Part shown: positions 33,747 through 47,531 of the stretch, in pieces
Layout of the letters: every line of letters starts with the position of its first letter
How positions within the stretch are numbered: the stretch's first letter is position 1
Notes under the pieces: model-generated
The model's database searches: none
The model's input: the letters and a program-made list of their open reading frames with translations, nothing else
Told to the model about the DNA's origin: nothing
Assembly (NCBI GenBank): GCA_026874595.1
Contig: CM049307.1
Span: forward strand, 36,624,862-36,688,861
Length of the DNA: 64,000 bases
Origin: Sipunculus nudus
Taxonomy: Eukaryota > Annelida > Sipuncula > Golfingiida > Sipunculidae
Direction of reading: 5' to 3'
Program-made: the position numbers and the translations under genes

Positions 33747-36318
33747 TTTTTTGTTGTAAATTACTGAATTTTATTTGTCTCATTCGTATAATGTGAAGGT
33801 TTTGCATGAGACAAAACACAACAGTACAGACTCTGGACCGTCAGGGTTCAAAATCCCTGTGTAAACTAAAATACACATTTAAACATGTACAAATAAAAAG
33901 TATTAAGACGTGTGTTGAAGAGTTAAGTACCTGCCTCCCTGTAACCAGAGGCCTTTTTATTTCTCTTATGCAGTTTGAATCATTTGTCCCTGACAGGTTT
34001 CTCTCTTAATCCTTTATTTCACATTCCATGCTTATTGGCCCGGTCTGTGACCCATACAGGTTTAAAATTCACCTGTACCCTCAGAGAACACACATAACTA
34101 TAGAAATCTGTAATTTAGATATCAAGGTTTGCACATTTGTAATAAACCCCTAGTCCTTGGCGTATAAGGACATCGGATTTCCAGCCACGCCTGTTCAATG
34201 GTTGTACCGTACGGCAGATCACGGGTGATACTGGTGGATCTTGAACTCCCTGTATTTTTGGCGTCTTTTTGCACAATGGACAGGTCATTCCCCTATCACC
34301 GTTTCTCATGAAACGATGTCCATTCATAAAGCTCCAGCCTTAACCCAATGGTTAACAGTACCGAGATTCTCAGGCTCCTTATCCTCAGTAACGCCACCTT
34401 TCACGCTTGATTCATAATATCTGAAACTTAATGATCGTTGGGTCCCTGAATGAATATACCACACAGGTTATCTGTATCCATGAGCCTTTATCCGTTAAAA
34501 ACATCCATGTATTTGTTCACGTAGTTTCAATACTGACAATACTGGGAAAATCGAGAAATATTTTATTTAAAACAGAATACATTGACAGAATATTTTATTA
34601 TTAATTTCAACTGCAATTCTGTGAAAAATTCTCCTAGGGAATAAAGTAAGCATATATAATTTTAACCATTTAGCCGCTGCAACAAAGATGCTGATAGTTG
34701 ACTTATAATGCCTTTCTTTGCATAGACACTTGGATATAATTCGGTATGAAGATTCTTTTATTTTTCTGATGATATGCAGGATGCAAAATAAAATTTTGGG
34801 CTGGTAAGCTTATATTTGAGTCGTGATACAAGCAATATTGAGGAATGCATCGCAGTGGTCTTCCATCATGTTGCATAATCCATTCATATTGCGGTAAACA
34901 GCCCATAATTTTAACATTATGCTACGAATGATAAATTAACACAAGAGAATACATGTTAACTCACAACCCAAAATGAAACCCCGTCTCTATGGTAAAAGAG
35001 TCTTTTACTGTACCGCGTATGAAAGTTGGCTGCGTCTAGTTACCAGGAGGTTATCCGTAAGCCATGCGGGTATTCATGCGGTCAGAAATTCAGCAAGCAT
35101 GCGTAGGGATTTACCAAAATGCTGAGTTAAAACGGAACTTTACTCGCTCATGTTTGTCCTTGTTAGAAAGCACACTAAGAAATGCTAACGATTAGTCTGG
35201 TTTAGGCCTATGTCAATTGACAGTGTACCTGTAGATCACGAGGCGCTGTCCAAAATGACAAAAATATTTGCATCCTCATGGAGCCTTATAATGCGTTCCT
35301 CAGTTTTGTGATTACTTTTTTCAAAGTGCAAAAAAATCTTACATAAATCAGGAAAAACATAGGTGGTGCCACAGAAAATGACCAGTCGACCAACCTTGAG
35401 AAATCCGAGAGCACAACCTCATAAACAGATCAACCTTTACAGACGTGTCTTCATGCAGTGATCTCTGCGAATCTTTTGTGATAAACGTGACCTGATCTAT
35501 ACAGTATAACAGGCCTGATTATTACCTTATTTATTTATTTTTTCTACCACCATTAAAAATGAGTAGGAGAAATCATTTCATCAGGCCCATTACCTCAACA
35601 ATCTGGTTATAAGGGTAGGACACTGACGAAATATGTGCATATGAAAAGCAAGTAGCTCAAGGGAGAAATAATTTAATCAGGCCCTTTAAACACGACACAA
35701 GTGTTGAGAATAAAGCTAGAGGACTAAAAGACATAGTGATGATAATTTAATTATTGGAATCAAAGCACATTACAATGTTGATAAACTGGTGCTAATTTGT
35801 GAGAAAAAGCCCCTAAATTCAATCTATTGGTCAAATGTGTCTGCAGTAATTCTGTTGAACTTTTTCAGCCAATTTTGTTAAATTTTCGCAAATTGTCAGA
35901 AAAGTGTTTGGGCATAATAATATGTTTAAATATTCCCGAATATTACGTTTGAACACTCTTTTTTGGCAGATATATATAGCAAAGCACTGTAAAAGGGTAC
36001 AAACAATTCATAAGCTCGTCATAAATGTAGATTATGTCACCACTTCAAACGAGACGTAATGAGTGAATGTTCAGCCGATTCATCAATGAGTTTCCAAAAA
36101 AATTCTTAAATATAGGTAAAGAACCGATCTTTTCAAACTTTTTGATTTCAGGCATACATGGGGATAATGAACTTTCATGTTTAACTGGTTATATCATGAT
36201 AAAAAGGCCACCATAAGTTTATATAGTACAAAAAGACACAAAGTTGTACATATATAAGATTGTATTAAATATAGGTTGCGTCACCAAATGTGTTTTGCAC
36301 TGCACGTTGCTCATGATA

Positions 36319-38081
36319 TAGAGTAGACAGGGGCAAGACGCCCACAGGGGTAAAATACCCACCCCTTGTATTTGTTCCGTGATGTTTCATGTCGTGTTTT
36401 GGTTAATGAAAAAATAACAAGCACCTCTTTTAAGTTGAGTACAATTTCGCCAGGCTTAAAGGCCTATATGGAGACGCTTTTTAGCCCCCGGCATTAAAAC
36501 AAAGGTAAAAATTAACTCGTGTATCTCATTTATTGAACTCTTTCAGTTGTAGTATAGGTAAGAAATTAAAAACAACACATCGCACATTTAATTAAGCTTG
36601 CATTGTCTGAATGTGTAACGTTACAAGCCTTGAACTATTCCGAGGAATGTGCCGTGTGCAACGAAACACAGTCACGTGTTTCGGGGTATAACGCCCATCG
36701 TACGTCGGGGGCTAAATGCCTACTGGGGCGTTTTGCCCCCATCACATTGGGCAAATAGCTTATAATTAGATATGGACTTGCACCATATATAAAGCCCTAC
36801 GATGGACTTATTATGATATATTATAACGCCGTTACCCTGCAAATAGGACTATATATAAAATTTCAAATGTTACCCTGTAAATATATTGTATACACTTAGA
36901 CTAACCAAGAATTCAAATATTAGAGAAATCAATAGACCTACAAGGCTATATTATTATACCTCCATCAGGTTGAGAGAGGAATTATGTTTTAACCTATGTA
37001 TTCATGCAATCATCGCTTAGAATATTTGAAATGGAATACTAACTATGACCAGTGTGGTTGGCCTACTAGATTTTCATATCACAATTCTAGTTAACGTTTA
37101 CTTCAAACTGGATCACCCCTATTTAATTACCTAGCATGTCACTTTATTTTTAAAATGTTAGCATGAAGTTTCGACTTGACCCGGTCCAAATACACATTAA
37201 TGTAGACGGTTCGTACACATAAAAAAGGGTATAGTGACGCCGCTTTGAAAAATGCCTTCTATTGCCTTGAGGGATTCCCGTCTTCAGGTCCAGTAAAGGG
37301 AAAGGAGAATAAGGGGTGTCCAGGCCACAAAATTTACTCTGAAGCCATGAAAGATTGTGGTGGCCAGAGAAAGGGGGAGGGGCGTACCGTCGCGACTCCC
37401 TGGACCCCTCCCTTAATTGGATCTGCTTTTGCACATCAATTGAGCATGTGCACATACATTGAGCATGTGCACATATACATTGAGCATGCAAAGCCACCAA
37501 AATATACAGATAAATATAAAATTTACAACTTAATAGGCCTACTCCTATTAAAACACAAATCGCCCAAAATATGGTTATTAGAATATATCATTTTGTCAAC
37601 CCATTCAGTTTTCTCACAATTCTTTAACTTTCTAAATGCCTATTTTAACATTTTGGTCAATATTTATTCAAGATTATTGGAAGCCAGGCATCTCTTTGCA
37701 ACGTGTAATGAAATGTTGATAAATTCCTGCCATGTCAAATTTTACATCTTATCACGGCTAACTTATGAAGTAAAATGACATGTAAATACCTTCGTATCCT
37801 GCATTTTTAATTTTTTTTTTTTTCATCAAACTCTCTTTTCCAGTATACCTGGCATATTGACGATTAATATAGGCCTAACAGTAGGCCTACGTATATCGTT
37901 ACATATATATATATATATATATTTATTTAAATGTTTTCTTTGGATTTGCAAATATTTCAGTTATAAGATATTTTTACCATGGAAACTATTCTTAATGGTT
38001 TAAAAATAAGATTTAAAACTATATACAAAATGGCAACAAAGATTTTCCCTTAGGGTGGGCGTCTTGCCCCGGTCTACCCTA
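36319..38081. mobile_element. 1.76-kb non-autonomous DNA element with terminal inverted repeats
   Basis: Left end TAGAGTAGACAGGGGCAAGA continuing CGCCCAC; right end, inverted, TAGGGTAGACCGGGGCAAGA continuing CGCCCAC. That gives about 27 bp with two mismatches. Subterminal relatives of the end sit inside (CGGGGTATAACGCCC near 36681; CGGGGGCTAAATGCC and TGGGGCGTTTTGCCCCC at 36706-36740). No clean target duplication was found. The 177-codon open frame inside (37245-37778) shows no protein motif and spans a 21-bp tandem (37438-37489), so I do not call it a gene. Confidence 0.65.
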
Positions 38082-40121
38082 CATTAACACAAACGCTTGC
38101 GAGAATCCTTGAATTCAGAATTAACTGCATTATAAATTCTAATTCTTTAATTTCAGAATTCTTTCTTTTGTATATCAAATACATTACATATTCAGGACAA
38201 ATTAAAATCGAACAAAAAATGACCCTGTGACAGAATGTTGGAGCCACTGTGGGTTGTTCGTCCCGTCAACAGCTCGACGCCCGAACGTTTCGTCAAGCTT
38301 TAAATAGATGGAATGCTTTTCACATATATAGCATGTGCTTACAAAAAATTATAAAAACGCAGTGACCAAAATTTGCCAAATCATTCTTCCACGTGCTGCG
38401 TGATTTGTTCTTTCTTTTCTGTCTTTTGTATTTTATTTCTCAAAGAAAAACAACTGAATAAAAACGCTCTTAATCTGTCGTTTGATAAGCCGCCTACACT
38501 ACAAACAAGTGTCACTAGGTTTCATAACATGCACCCAATATCACTGACCCACTCCGGACATAAATAAAAAACATATGTAGTATTCGACCCGCTGGCTCAG
38601 CTATTTAACGTAACGTAGCATGTGGATATATGGGCTGTATAAGTAATGAGCTAAGTTCTCTATCTAACCAGCTCGCGCAATGTTTCAGTGATGTTTTCTT
38701 AAGGTCAGTCCGCACTGGCAAGAACATAAAATATTTGCCCAAGCTCGCATCAAACCCACGTTAAACAGTTCGTCGGAGCCCCGTGTATACGCTTTCTTCC
38801 CTTCCTTTACTGTGCACATAACCGCATTGTTATCCCACCCTCATGTCGGAAAACTAAGCACAACATTAGCTTACACTTGTCCCCACGTGTGAGGTCAAGC
38901 TGTCAGGTCACCATTAGAGTAGGGACTACCTGATATCAATTAGGAAGTAATGTTAAACTCGATAAATGCTTCTCATCGAACGCTGGAAGACAGCTGGAAT
39001 TTGCCATTCAAGACTGCCTGATCTGCCAAGATCTGAAGAAAGTATCTGACCTTGCTGAGCACCTACATACAAATCACTCTTCCTAATTGTACCCTAAATT
39101 TAAAATCTGTTCAGTGGTTTCTTTGATATCCCTTCATCAATAAAGGTTAATTATAAGCGACACGGGAGAAATGTAGCTGAGCATGACTGTTGTCAATAGA
39201 CTCTGTTCAAGCGGATCGCAAACTGCGCTGAATCAACATATGATACCTACAGATTCGTTTAAGTATGTGATGTCTCCTTTCCTACAGGTCCTGTGTTTAT
39301 TTGCTGGAGCCTCCCAGCAAATGGTGTTAGTGCTCAAGTGTAAATACTTGGTCAAACTTCAGGTCAAAGACCATATAAAGATGAGAGGTAAACATTTCAT
39401 CTTGCTTATAACAATCGCATATATACCTTACCTGGACAAGAGATATCAATTTAATGTACTTCAGATGGTGAAAGTAAGAGAGACATAGAGCCATAGAAGG
39501 ACTTGTATATTGTAGCAGATATATTCTGTAAACATATTTGTATGGAACCATGCATTATTTGAAAAGTTTCCTAAACTCATAAATTCTGCACCAGGTTTCC
39601 ACCTTTTAATATTTTTTATACTAATACAATTAATTTATGCTTTAAATCTTAATTAATTGTATATTTTTTAATATTTCGGTCCGTGACTCTATCGAAAAAA
39701 GCAGAACCATAATAATTAAGTTATTATTAACCTGTATAGATCAATGGTTACAGGTGCACGGGAAAAGATATAAGAAGACATAACCTGCAGTACAGCTATC
39801 AGAGCGACTCTTTGAAGAACTCTTAAGATTCTAATATTCTGCTTCCAGCTCATGTACGCAGGCACTTAATCAGTATGGAACATTTTACTCGTATTTAAAC
39901 CGTTTTGTGTGTCATTCCGCATTGCAGGAAAAAAAACTATTTTTGTCATTGAAATAGTTAAACAGGAGAGATAGGAAACCTTTAACGTTAAACGCTTATA
40001 GGAATCAAATTTTAAACACAAGAGCTCAGGTTTGCCTGAGTGTTGATATACTGAAAGCTCCCCGTTATCATAATTTTTTTTTTCTTCGAAGGCATTGAAA
40101 AACTTGTTAAATGATTTTAAT

Positions 40122-40124
<3 letters not shown>
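38082..40124. other. Intergenic stretch, nothing recognised
   Basis: No open frame with splice sites or protein-like composition, and no structured repeat apart from AT-rich tracts. Confidence 0.4.

Positions 40125-40169
<45 letters not shown>
40125..40169. repeat. (AT)n microsatellite, left flank of the foldback element
   Basis: About 45 bp of alternating AT ending just before the left arm. Confidence 0.97.
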
Positions 40170-40177
<8 letters not shown>

Positions 40178-40179
40178 TA

Positions 40180-41665
40180 TGTCACAGGACAAACTCAAAT
40201 CCAGTAGAATCATCGATCTTACTAGGACAAAGTCCGATCGGACTTTCTACTATAGGAGAAACTCCGATCAGACTTTCTACTAGTAGGATCGGCGATTCCA
40301 CTAGAAGAAACTCCGATCATATATATAGCCTCTACTAGGACAAACTCCGATCAACCAGAGTCCACAACATAATAAGACTTTCTACTAGTAGAATCTGCGA
40401 TTCTACTAGGACAAACTCCGATCGTGGTCTCTACTAGGACAAACTCCAATCATATATAAATGTTCTAGTTGGATCAGAGCTTCTACTAGGACAAACTCCG
40501 ATTGTAGTCTCTACTAGGACAAACTTACCATAATGGTCTAATTTATGAAACCTGAGATTATGAATAAATTAAACACAGTAATATGGTAACCAAATGTTTT
40601 ATTTATGATTATACACAATATGACTTTCTAAAAGACTAGAGTATATCATGACTGTTTTATACAATATACAGGACAACGGTTGTTTATTTGGTTTTTAACG
40701 TGGGGTTAAACACTGGTATATTGTAATGGTTGACATGTTAGGTTTTTTTTTGTAAAACCATTATACTTATTTATTGTTTTATGTACTATACTTCTAGAAT
40801 TCTTGTTATTACGCTGTATTGTATATGATTGCTCCTTATAGTGTACAGGGGAAATAAAGATCGGTCATCTGTATGTACTGGTAAAAAGTAAGTTTGTGTA
40901 TAAAGTTAGAAAATTAAAACTAATCATGGTGATATTTATAAATATAAATAATAGAGTATCTACAATTCAAGGTGTATGAGACAGCTAGGCATCAACCTAT
41001 CAATTGTCAATATGGTCAGCTAGGCCTTCATTGTTTTGAGATCTAAGGACTTAAGTTTGTACAGGTATGTTCACTGAACCAAGCTAAGCAAAGTATACAA
41101 CCATTCTTTCAGATCTAAGGACGAGAGTTTGTACAAGTATGTTCAATGAACCAAGCTAGGCAGAGTATACAAACAGTTTGATTTTAAGAGATCTTAGGAC
41201 GAATATATATAATCGTAGGTTATTGTGTTTTATCATATGTGCTTTTATTTATTTTTCTTTATTTTTTTCAGATACATAAATAAAACATTTCGTTAAAATA
41301 TTACTGTGTTTAATTCATTTTTAATCTCAGGTTTCAGAAATTAGGTAAATTATGGTAAGTTTCTCCTTGTAGAGACTACAATCGGAGTTTGTCCTAGTAG
41401 AGACTACGATCAGAGTTTGTCCCAGTAGAGTCTATGATCGGTGTTTGTCCTAGTAGAATTCTACTAGTAGAAAGTCTAATTATGTTGTGGTCTCTGGTTG
41501 ATCGGAGTTTGTCCTAGTAGAGGCTATGATCAGAGTTTGTCCTAGTAGAATCGCCGATCCTACTAGAAGAAAGTCTAATCGGAGTTTCTCCTAGTAGAAA
41601 GTCCGATCGGACTTTGTCCTATATATAGTAGGATCGACGTTTCTACTGGGTCGGAGTTTATCCTG

Positions 41666-41669
<4 letters not shown>
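40180..41669. mobile_element. Foldback-type element: about 400-bp inverted arms built from short subrepeats
   Basis: The left arm (about 40180-40583) and right arm (about 41297-41669) are inverted copies of each other. Outer ends read GTCACAGGACAAACTC and, inverted, GACAGGATAAACTCC; inner ends are TTAAACACAGTAATAT and, inverted, the same. Both arms are made of many variants of CTACTAGGACAAACTCCGATC. The 0.7-kb centre has a roughly 72-bp direct duplication (41039-41201: AGATCTAAGGACGA..GTTTGTACA.GTATGTTCA). Long AT repeats lie on both sides (40125-40169, 41668-41718), so it inserted in an AT tract or between TA dinucleotides. No transposase is encoded. Confidence 0.75.

Positions 41670-41718
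<49 letters not shown>
41668..41718. repeat. (AT)n microsatellite, right flank of the foldback element
   Basis: About 51 bp of alternating AT starting at the right arm end. Confidence 0.97.
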
Positions 41719-41721
<3 letters not shown>

Positions 41722-43434
41722 TTTCCCAAATGTACCAATGAAATGGTCATAAAAAACGGCAAATGCTAATAGATTGTAAAACATGAATTTGCATGAAAAT
41801 GCATATGATAAACCTTATTTTGGGAGTATGGATAAGGAGTCATGATGTGTGTGTTTGTATTACCAATCAAATCCCATTTTCAGTTGAGTCCATCACCACT
41901 TCGCTGAACCTGTTTTTTTGCTTTTTTTCTTTTTTTTTTCCTTGTGGTTGTATTTATTGACAATCAGGACATGTTTGTGAATTAAAATATGGGATGATGG
42001 TAGTCAAATATAAGCGTGTCCAAATGTGCCTAAAACAGGTTATTGGACAGAGAAACACAGTCCTTTCTCAGGGTTGTTTATACCATGTATGCATCAGTGT
42101 ATGCATAAACAGCTTCACAAAGCATTTAGACTCGGGAGGGGAAGGAGGCTGCTACTTTATAAAAATCTTGAAAGTCACTGAAAACAAAAGAATAAAACGG
42201 GATTACAAGAACAATGTGCTCAAAAAGCAAAATATCTGGTTATGATAAAATATTTTGTGCAACTATATACAACCAGACATTTAATTATCACTACAAACAG
42301 ACACTAATTATAGAAATACTGCAGTCCATGAATACACAGAAAATGCATTAAGTCATATCGTTGAGGCCACCAACGCTTGAGGAAAAATACGAATAGGCAT
42401 TCAGCAAAATACGAATATTCTGTGAAATCATTTGATTTGAAAACAGCATTGACAGCAGTTTAAAAGAGAATTACCACGAGGTCAGATGTGACCCACTGGC
42501 AACGAACGCACAACGGAAATCGTCGTATGGACACAGATAGACTTGGGAGAAAATTATTTACAATCTACTGGTCTGATGCGAGACAGGGGCATAAAAACCA
42601 GTAACAAGTCTTGTTAATGCCTATATAAATAATCTAAAATGGACCATGCATATCATATGCTGCAGCTATAGCAGGATTACCAAGACCCATCCGGAATGTG
42701 AAGCTAGAAGTTCCTATGTCTGACAATTTAAATGTGCGCCTTGCTTACAGTCGATCAAAAAAATACAACTAAAACTGAGTAAAAATTAACGAAATGTGAA
42801 TGGCATTAACATTCTTGCAAAACTAAAAAGCAACCCAGGATCAATAAGCGGACCAAATTTAAAGATGATATTTACATTCATTTCTTAAAGATCATTTTAA
42901 GTTTGAATTCGAGGCACTTTTCAATTGTAACATTTGTATTTTGCAAAACATGTTTCCCTCAAATTTTTCACTGACGATAAAGTCGTGAATGATGGGCATT
43001 TTATCAATTTATACGTTATAATTTGTTTGCTCGGCTCAAATCACGTCATATCCACCACAATTTAAAAATCCAGGCAAAATATAAAGAAAATGTAGATAGT
43101 GCCACCAGCCAGTCCATTCTTGCACAGCTGAAAACCCTTAGCCACTATCGGTGATCAACAAGCTTATTAAATTTCAAAACCATCCATGAAATCATTTCAT
43201 AAATAAATTATCTAAACTAAAGTATGAATTTCATACATTAACAGCATATGTTAACATTTAGCAATTGTGTCCCAACAGTTCTGAATAACTGGCTGGTTGT
43301 ATTTTTTTTTTCATATTTTACATGGTGAAAAAGTAAATGTGGGGATGCTTAACCTTTCATTTTTTAAATGAGTCAAAAAGTGTTGTTTTGCAGGCCTAAA
43401 AAATAAAACAAATCTTTAACACACTAAAATACAC
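41719..43434. other. Intergenic stretch, nothing recognised
   Basis: No supported coding exon or structured repeat. It separates the foldback element from the repeat fragment at 43435-43640. Confidence 0.4.
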
Positions 43435-43640
43435 ATACCTTGCAGAAAATAATTAACAGGGACCTAATTTCGGGTTTCCAAGGATACCTCCAACAGGCAA
43501 GGTAGAAGATTCTAAATCTAACCGTTTAGCTTTTTGCCATGTTAACGGGCATATGGATGCCAGTCGGACAGAGGTATATGACACACAAAGTATGATCACT
43601 ATAGCTCAGATGACTTGCATAAATGAAGCTAAAAAAATAT
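43435..43640 (-). mobile_element. 5' portion of the dispersed repeat, minus orientation
   Basis: The reverse complement reads AAGTCATCTGAGCTATAGTGATCA near 43600-43635, then CTGTCCGACTGGCATCC, then CCTTGGAAACCCGAAATTAGG and TCCCTGTTAATTATTTTCTGC. These match, in the same order, the start and internal unit of copy A (6542-9533). A separate 3'-end motif of the family, also minus, lies at 45026-45059. Confidence 0.6.
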
Positions 43641-43874
43641 GGTGCCGATTTCTGTGGCTATGACTTTTATGGTTCTATTTTAAATCCTATTATTATAAAA
43701 TCCTCAACTGATCTGATAGTAACTGGTCAAGAAAGACAGGTACATCATTTATGATCAGAAAAAACGATTGAAGACATAAAATGCTGTATGAGACTTTATT
43801 TTGAAAATAAACCAGTGCTATACACCGGATTATATGCCAAGATGATGATAAACAGTTATAATTGTACCAGTACA

Positions 43875-43879
43875 ATAAT

Positions 43880-43917
<38 letters not shown>
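43875..43917. repeat. (AAT)n microsatellite
   Basis: About 43 bp of perfect ATA/AAT trinucleotide repeat. Confidence 0.96.
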
Positions 43918-43919
<2 letters not shown>

Positions 43920-44501
43920 TATTTCATTAACCCTTTACTGTTTACATTTATTTTAGATTTCCGACAAATTCTGACACTATTTATATTTACACTAACAGCC
44001 ATACCTTTTCAAGCTTTTTTTTGTATCTTTATCAAATTTTCAACAGTTCCCTGCAAGAGGGTTTGCTGAAGATTATTGAAAATCATTGAAACTTAGAAAT
44101 AATATGCAATATTTTTGTCCTGAAAGAATCTATACATATCATGGCATTCTAGTTGCCAATTTAGAGTGCTCTTTAGTGGCTTGTAAACAGTAAAGGGTTA
44201 AGCATCAACTTATTACATGTTTAGAACGAACAGCAAAGAGCAGGCCACCTCTTCATGCCCTCAATTGTATCAAAGGGACACATCCACACAGTTTCTTTGC
44301 ACAGGTATTTTAATATTTCACAAGGAGTCATTCACTTTGCTTGTGCCTTTTTGCAGCAGATACTGTCTACCAAAAACTACCATACAACATCTCCTTTCAT
44401 GACTTCGATTTCTTCACCAAAAGAACTTTGGCTGTCATTACTGATAGTGCTGTGACTGACGTTCCTAAGGAACATATTTTAACACCATTTTTGAACATGG
44501 T

Positions 44502-46054
44502 TCACTGAGATATTGGGAATGAGAGTTTGTCCATTAAGTCATCTATCCGTTCTTGTAATATCTCCACAATGTCTGAAGATATAAAGAGGTGGGTTTCATC
44601 CAGGTCCTGCATCACAAACTTCCGTCCCAGTGCATTTGTTTCATCCATATGCAGCAAAAACTGCTTCATGGCTGGATCACTGCAAAACAGCAAAAACTAT
44701 TTGTAAAACTATTTTCATTAAATCATACGTTAACACAAATACATGACAAATTCCAACTAATCTGGTGACAAATTCAAACCAAACAACTTATGTTTTAACT
44801 TAACAACTTCAAAACAGCTTAAATTCTAACTACTGTACATATTATTTGTCAAATATGTGTGGTTAAAACCTGATAACCTTTATAAAAACAATTTTCAAAA
44901 TGAATGCCACTATCTGACTGAGAAACAGTTCACACATTATAGAGCAAGGGTTTCCCCCCTAGTCTGATGCAAGAAAATGCAAGTTGAAGACTAAAATAAT
45001 GAGCAATTAAAATACTACTTAAATGAAACAAATGACACACGGGTCATGTTGCTCAGCTGGGAACTGCAATCTGTGATAGCATGATCAAATATAAACTGAG
45101 TAATTCTGCTCAGAGAATCTGTTGAAAAAATGGCCATTCAATTGGAGCACTGACTGTTAACAGGAACTCTTTTTACACAACTTCAACAGTTGTTTCAAAG
45201 GAAAATGTAATATTTTCAGGTGTTTTTTTCAAACTTTCCATCATGATAGAGTTATAGGCTTGGATAAGGCAAAGTCCCAATAAATATTATTAAATGCAAG
45301 CACTCTTTGCTTGCTCTACCCTTACTATGATACAGGTGACTGAATCTTATTAATAAACACAGAAAACAATTCAGCTTCAATGGTCAAGGAAGATGGATGA
45401 TCTGAACATTTACTATTGAATGTTAACTTAAACAAAAGGGTTTTGGTCCATTGAGGACCAATGACCTAGTTTTATACGTCTAGAAAAATACCCAGAGTTA
45501 CTATGTAAATTGCAGGTGTAGTGGTTATGCACGACCTTTTAATGTGCTTGATGGCACATGACTGAGTTAAATGGGCAAAAAAGGACTATCATGCTTAAAT
45601 ATATTTTTCCTCAAACTGGTGTTGGTTAGTATAAAAGTACATGTATAATTACCCCAAAGATTTTGAATTTTAAACTTCAGTGGGTACAATTGAGGCAATT
45701 ATCATCCTCCTGACATTAGTTCTTATACCAGAGGACAGATGGCGCCACCTATGGAGCATTAAATGCTATTTACTGTACCTGTGCCACATGAGGAACGATT
45801 TGGTAATTTGGTTTGTTATATGTTATATGTTTTTTTTTAATCAAAGGCTTCCTTTCATTTGTCCGTTTCAAGCCCAAAGCCATTGTACGGAGCTAACCAG
45901 TGGATCGAGTTGTCAACGCCATAACAAATCTTTCCTTTGTTCCTGTGTAGTTTGATAGGGATCATGGAAGAGATTATTGTGGCTTTTGACTTCCTATTAA
46001 ATACTAACATAAAAAGATATGGTAGTTACTTCATATTTATATATATGATACCAC

Positions 46055-46108
<54 letters not shown>

Positions 46109-47531
46109 TATCATATCATTTTATAATATATATATGTATATATATATATATATGTAATATATACATATAAATAAAAGTAATCATATAATGTACTGTATAC
46201 TTAAATGTAGTTTAGTATCTCAAAATGTGTCTAAATGGCTGAATTGCAAAATTTTGCTATCTTTTTTTTTAAAAAAAGGTATTCATTTTACGTTAACAAC
46301 AGAAATAATGGCTGCTGCTTTGATTCTCGTACAGGAGTTGACTATTCTTCATCCTGCCATGTATCAAATTTTTAAAGTCTCTTAGTGCACTTACTTTGTG
46401 CCAAGACAAAGGTAGGTTTTGGTACCAAATAAAATTCACCCTTTAATTGTGGAGGCAAAAATAAAATGACTGTGATGAGAACAATCTTCACAAATAATTA
46501 CTATTATGGATATTGGAGGGGTGGGAGGGTAATCATCAATTATTATTTAAATTAAAAAAGGTAACAAATAACATTTTTTTCATACTTTTTTATTTTAAAA
46601 AATATTTTTAAATACTGGTGCTCTAGAATCCGATATGGGGAGGGTTGAAACTTGCCAGGTCTTACACACCTTTTTATTTCAAATAAATATATTTATTATT
46701 ATTATTACAATATTAGGCCTATTATTATTATTATGTTATTATCATTTATTATTATTATTAGGGACGTAACAATTTTTGTTAATGCAACAAGAATCAATGC
46801 ATGGAAAAAATCAGAATTACAAGCCCTTGATAAAATTGTAATCTATTATTAACCACTGAATTGTTTCATTTCCATCATTATACAAGTCTTCTGTGAGCTC
46901 TCAAATTTGATAGAGCTGTTCGCAATGTCAAAGCTCTTCATTGTGTATGTGCCCCATATATATTAAACATTAACTCTTCTCACACAGAAACATGTATCAT
47001 GGCAACTAACAGAGGGGGAGCTAAGCATTTTTCTTTTATCTGCTGAAATTTACAAAAATTAATTTTTTTAGATTTGCTTTAATTTTTTAAAACATAAAAC
47101 TCAAGAACTGAACTGAGAATAAAACCAAAGCAAAACAATCAATAACTGGATGCATTCTTAAGGCCCAAGTGCCCTCACAAATCACAGGCCTTATTTTATT
47201 ATTATTAGACATTACTTTAGTATCTTTTATATGCATTTTCCATTCTCATCTTTAGATGAACCAGCACTCAAACGAATACATATTCAATAAAAGTCTGACA
47301 ATACAGTCTGTGTAACCAGGTAACTGTTACATATCACTTGTTTGATCACATGTTAACGGGTTAAACCCTAATTATGTTGGGGGGGGGGGGGGGGGGGGAA
47401 TCCTCGCCTTTAGTCAGGAACTTAAGATTTATACTTGAGACCAAATTAACCGCCATGGTCATATTTCAGAATTGTCTGGGCCTACCACAGACTTACCATT
47501 CCACTAGAATTCCTTTCATAACATTAACCAT
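44502..47531 (-). CDS. GTF2H5: General transcription factor IIH subunit 5 (TFB5/TTDA), two exons, 70 aa
   Basis: Exon 1 (47497-47531) encodes [11 protein letters not shown] and two bases of Cys, then donor GTAAGT. Exon 2 (44502-44679) follows an acceptor TTTTGCAG and starts with the last base of that Cys, then [20 protein letters not shown], then [13 protein letters not shown] and [15 protein letters not shown], with stop TGA at 44504-44502. The length matches the family's usual 71 residues and the sequence is close to human GTF2H5 along its whole length. The protein is the smallest TFIIH core subunit. It binds the p52 subunit (GTF2H4), stimulates XPB in nucleotide-excision repair, and its loss causes trichothiodystrophy A in humans. 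Its start codon faces that of NUDCD3, 199 bp away. A TTTATT (AATAAA on this strand) lies at 43947-43952. The 2.8-kb intron holds an AT microsatellite and a 20-base G run. Confidence 0.95.
45026..45059 (-). repeat. 3'-end motif of the dispersed repeat in the GTF2H5 intron
   Basis: The reverse complement reads CAGCTGAGCAACATGACCCG then TGTGTCATTTGTT, a variant of the end found at 9500-9533, 49603-49634, 56070-56101 and 58775-58809. Confidence 0.5.
46067..46105. repeat. (AT)n microsatellite in the GTF2H5 intron
   Basis: About 39 bp of alternating AT, with further short AT tracts up to 46170. Confidence 0.95.
47379..47398 (+). repeat. Poly-G run, 20 bases
   Basis: Twenty consecutive G in the GTF2H5 intron, 98 bp from the exon 1 donor. 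As poly-C on the transcribed strand it should not form a G-quadruplex in the RNA. Confidence 0.95.

Noticed and set aside
34115-34390. Possible tRNA-derived SINE, and a CPLCKK-containing frame (minus)
   Set aside because: A box-like and B box-like motifs (TAACCATTGGGTTAAGG, GAGTTCAAGATCC) are present but spaced and mismatched too far; no tail, no target duplication and no second copy. CPLC alone does not make a zinc finger.
37245-37778. Longest open frame of the window, 177 codons, plus strand
   Set aside because: No recognisable domain, includes a 21-bp tandem repeat, and lies wholly inside the TIR element 36319-38081. It could at most be a transposon-derived frame.
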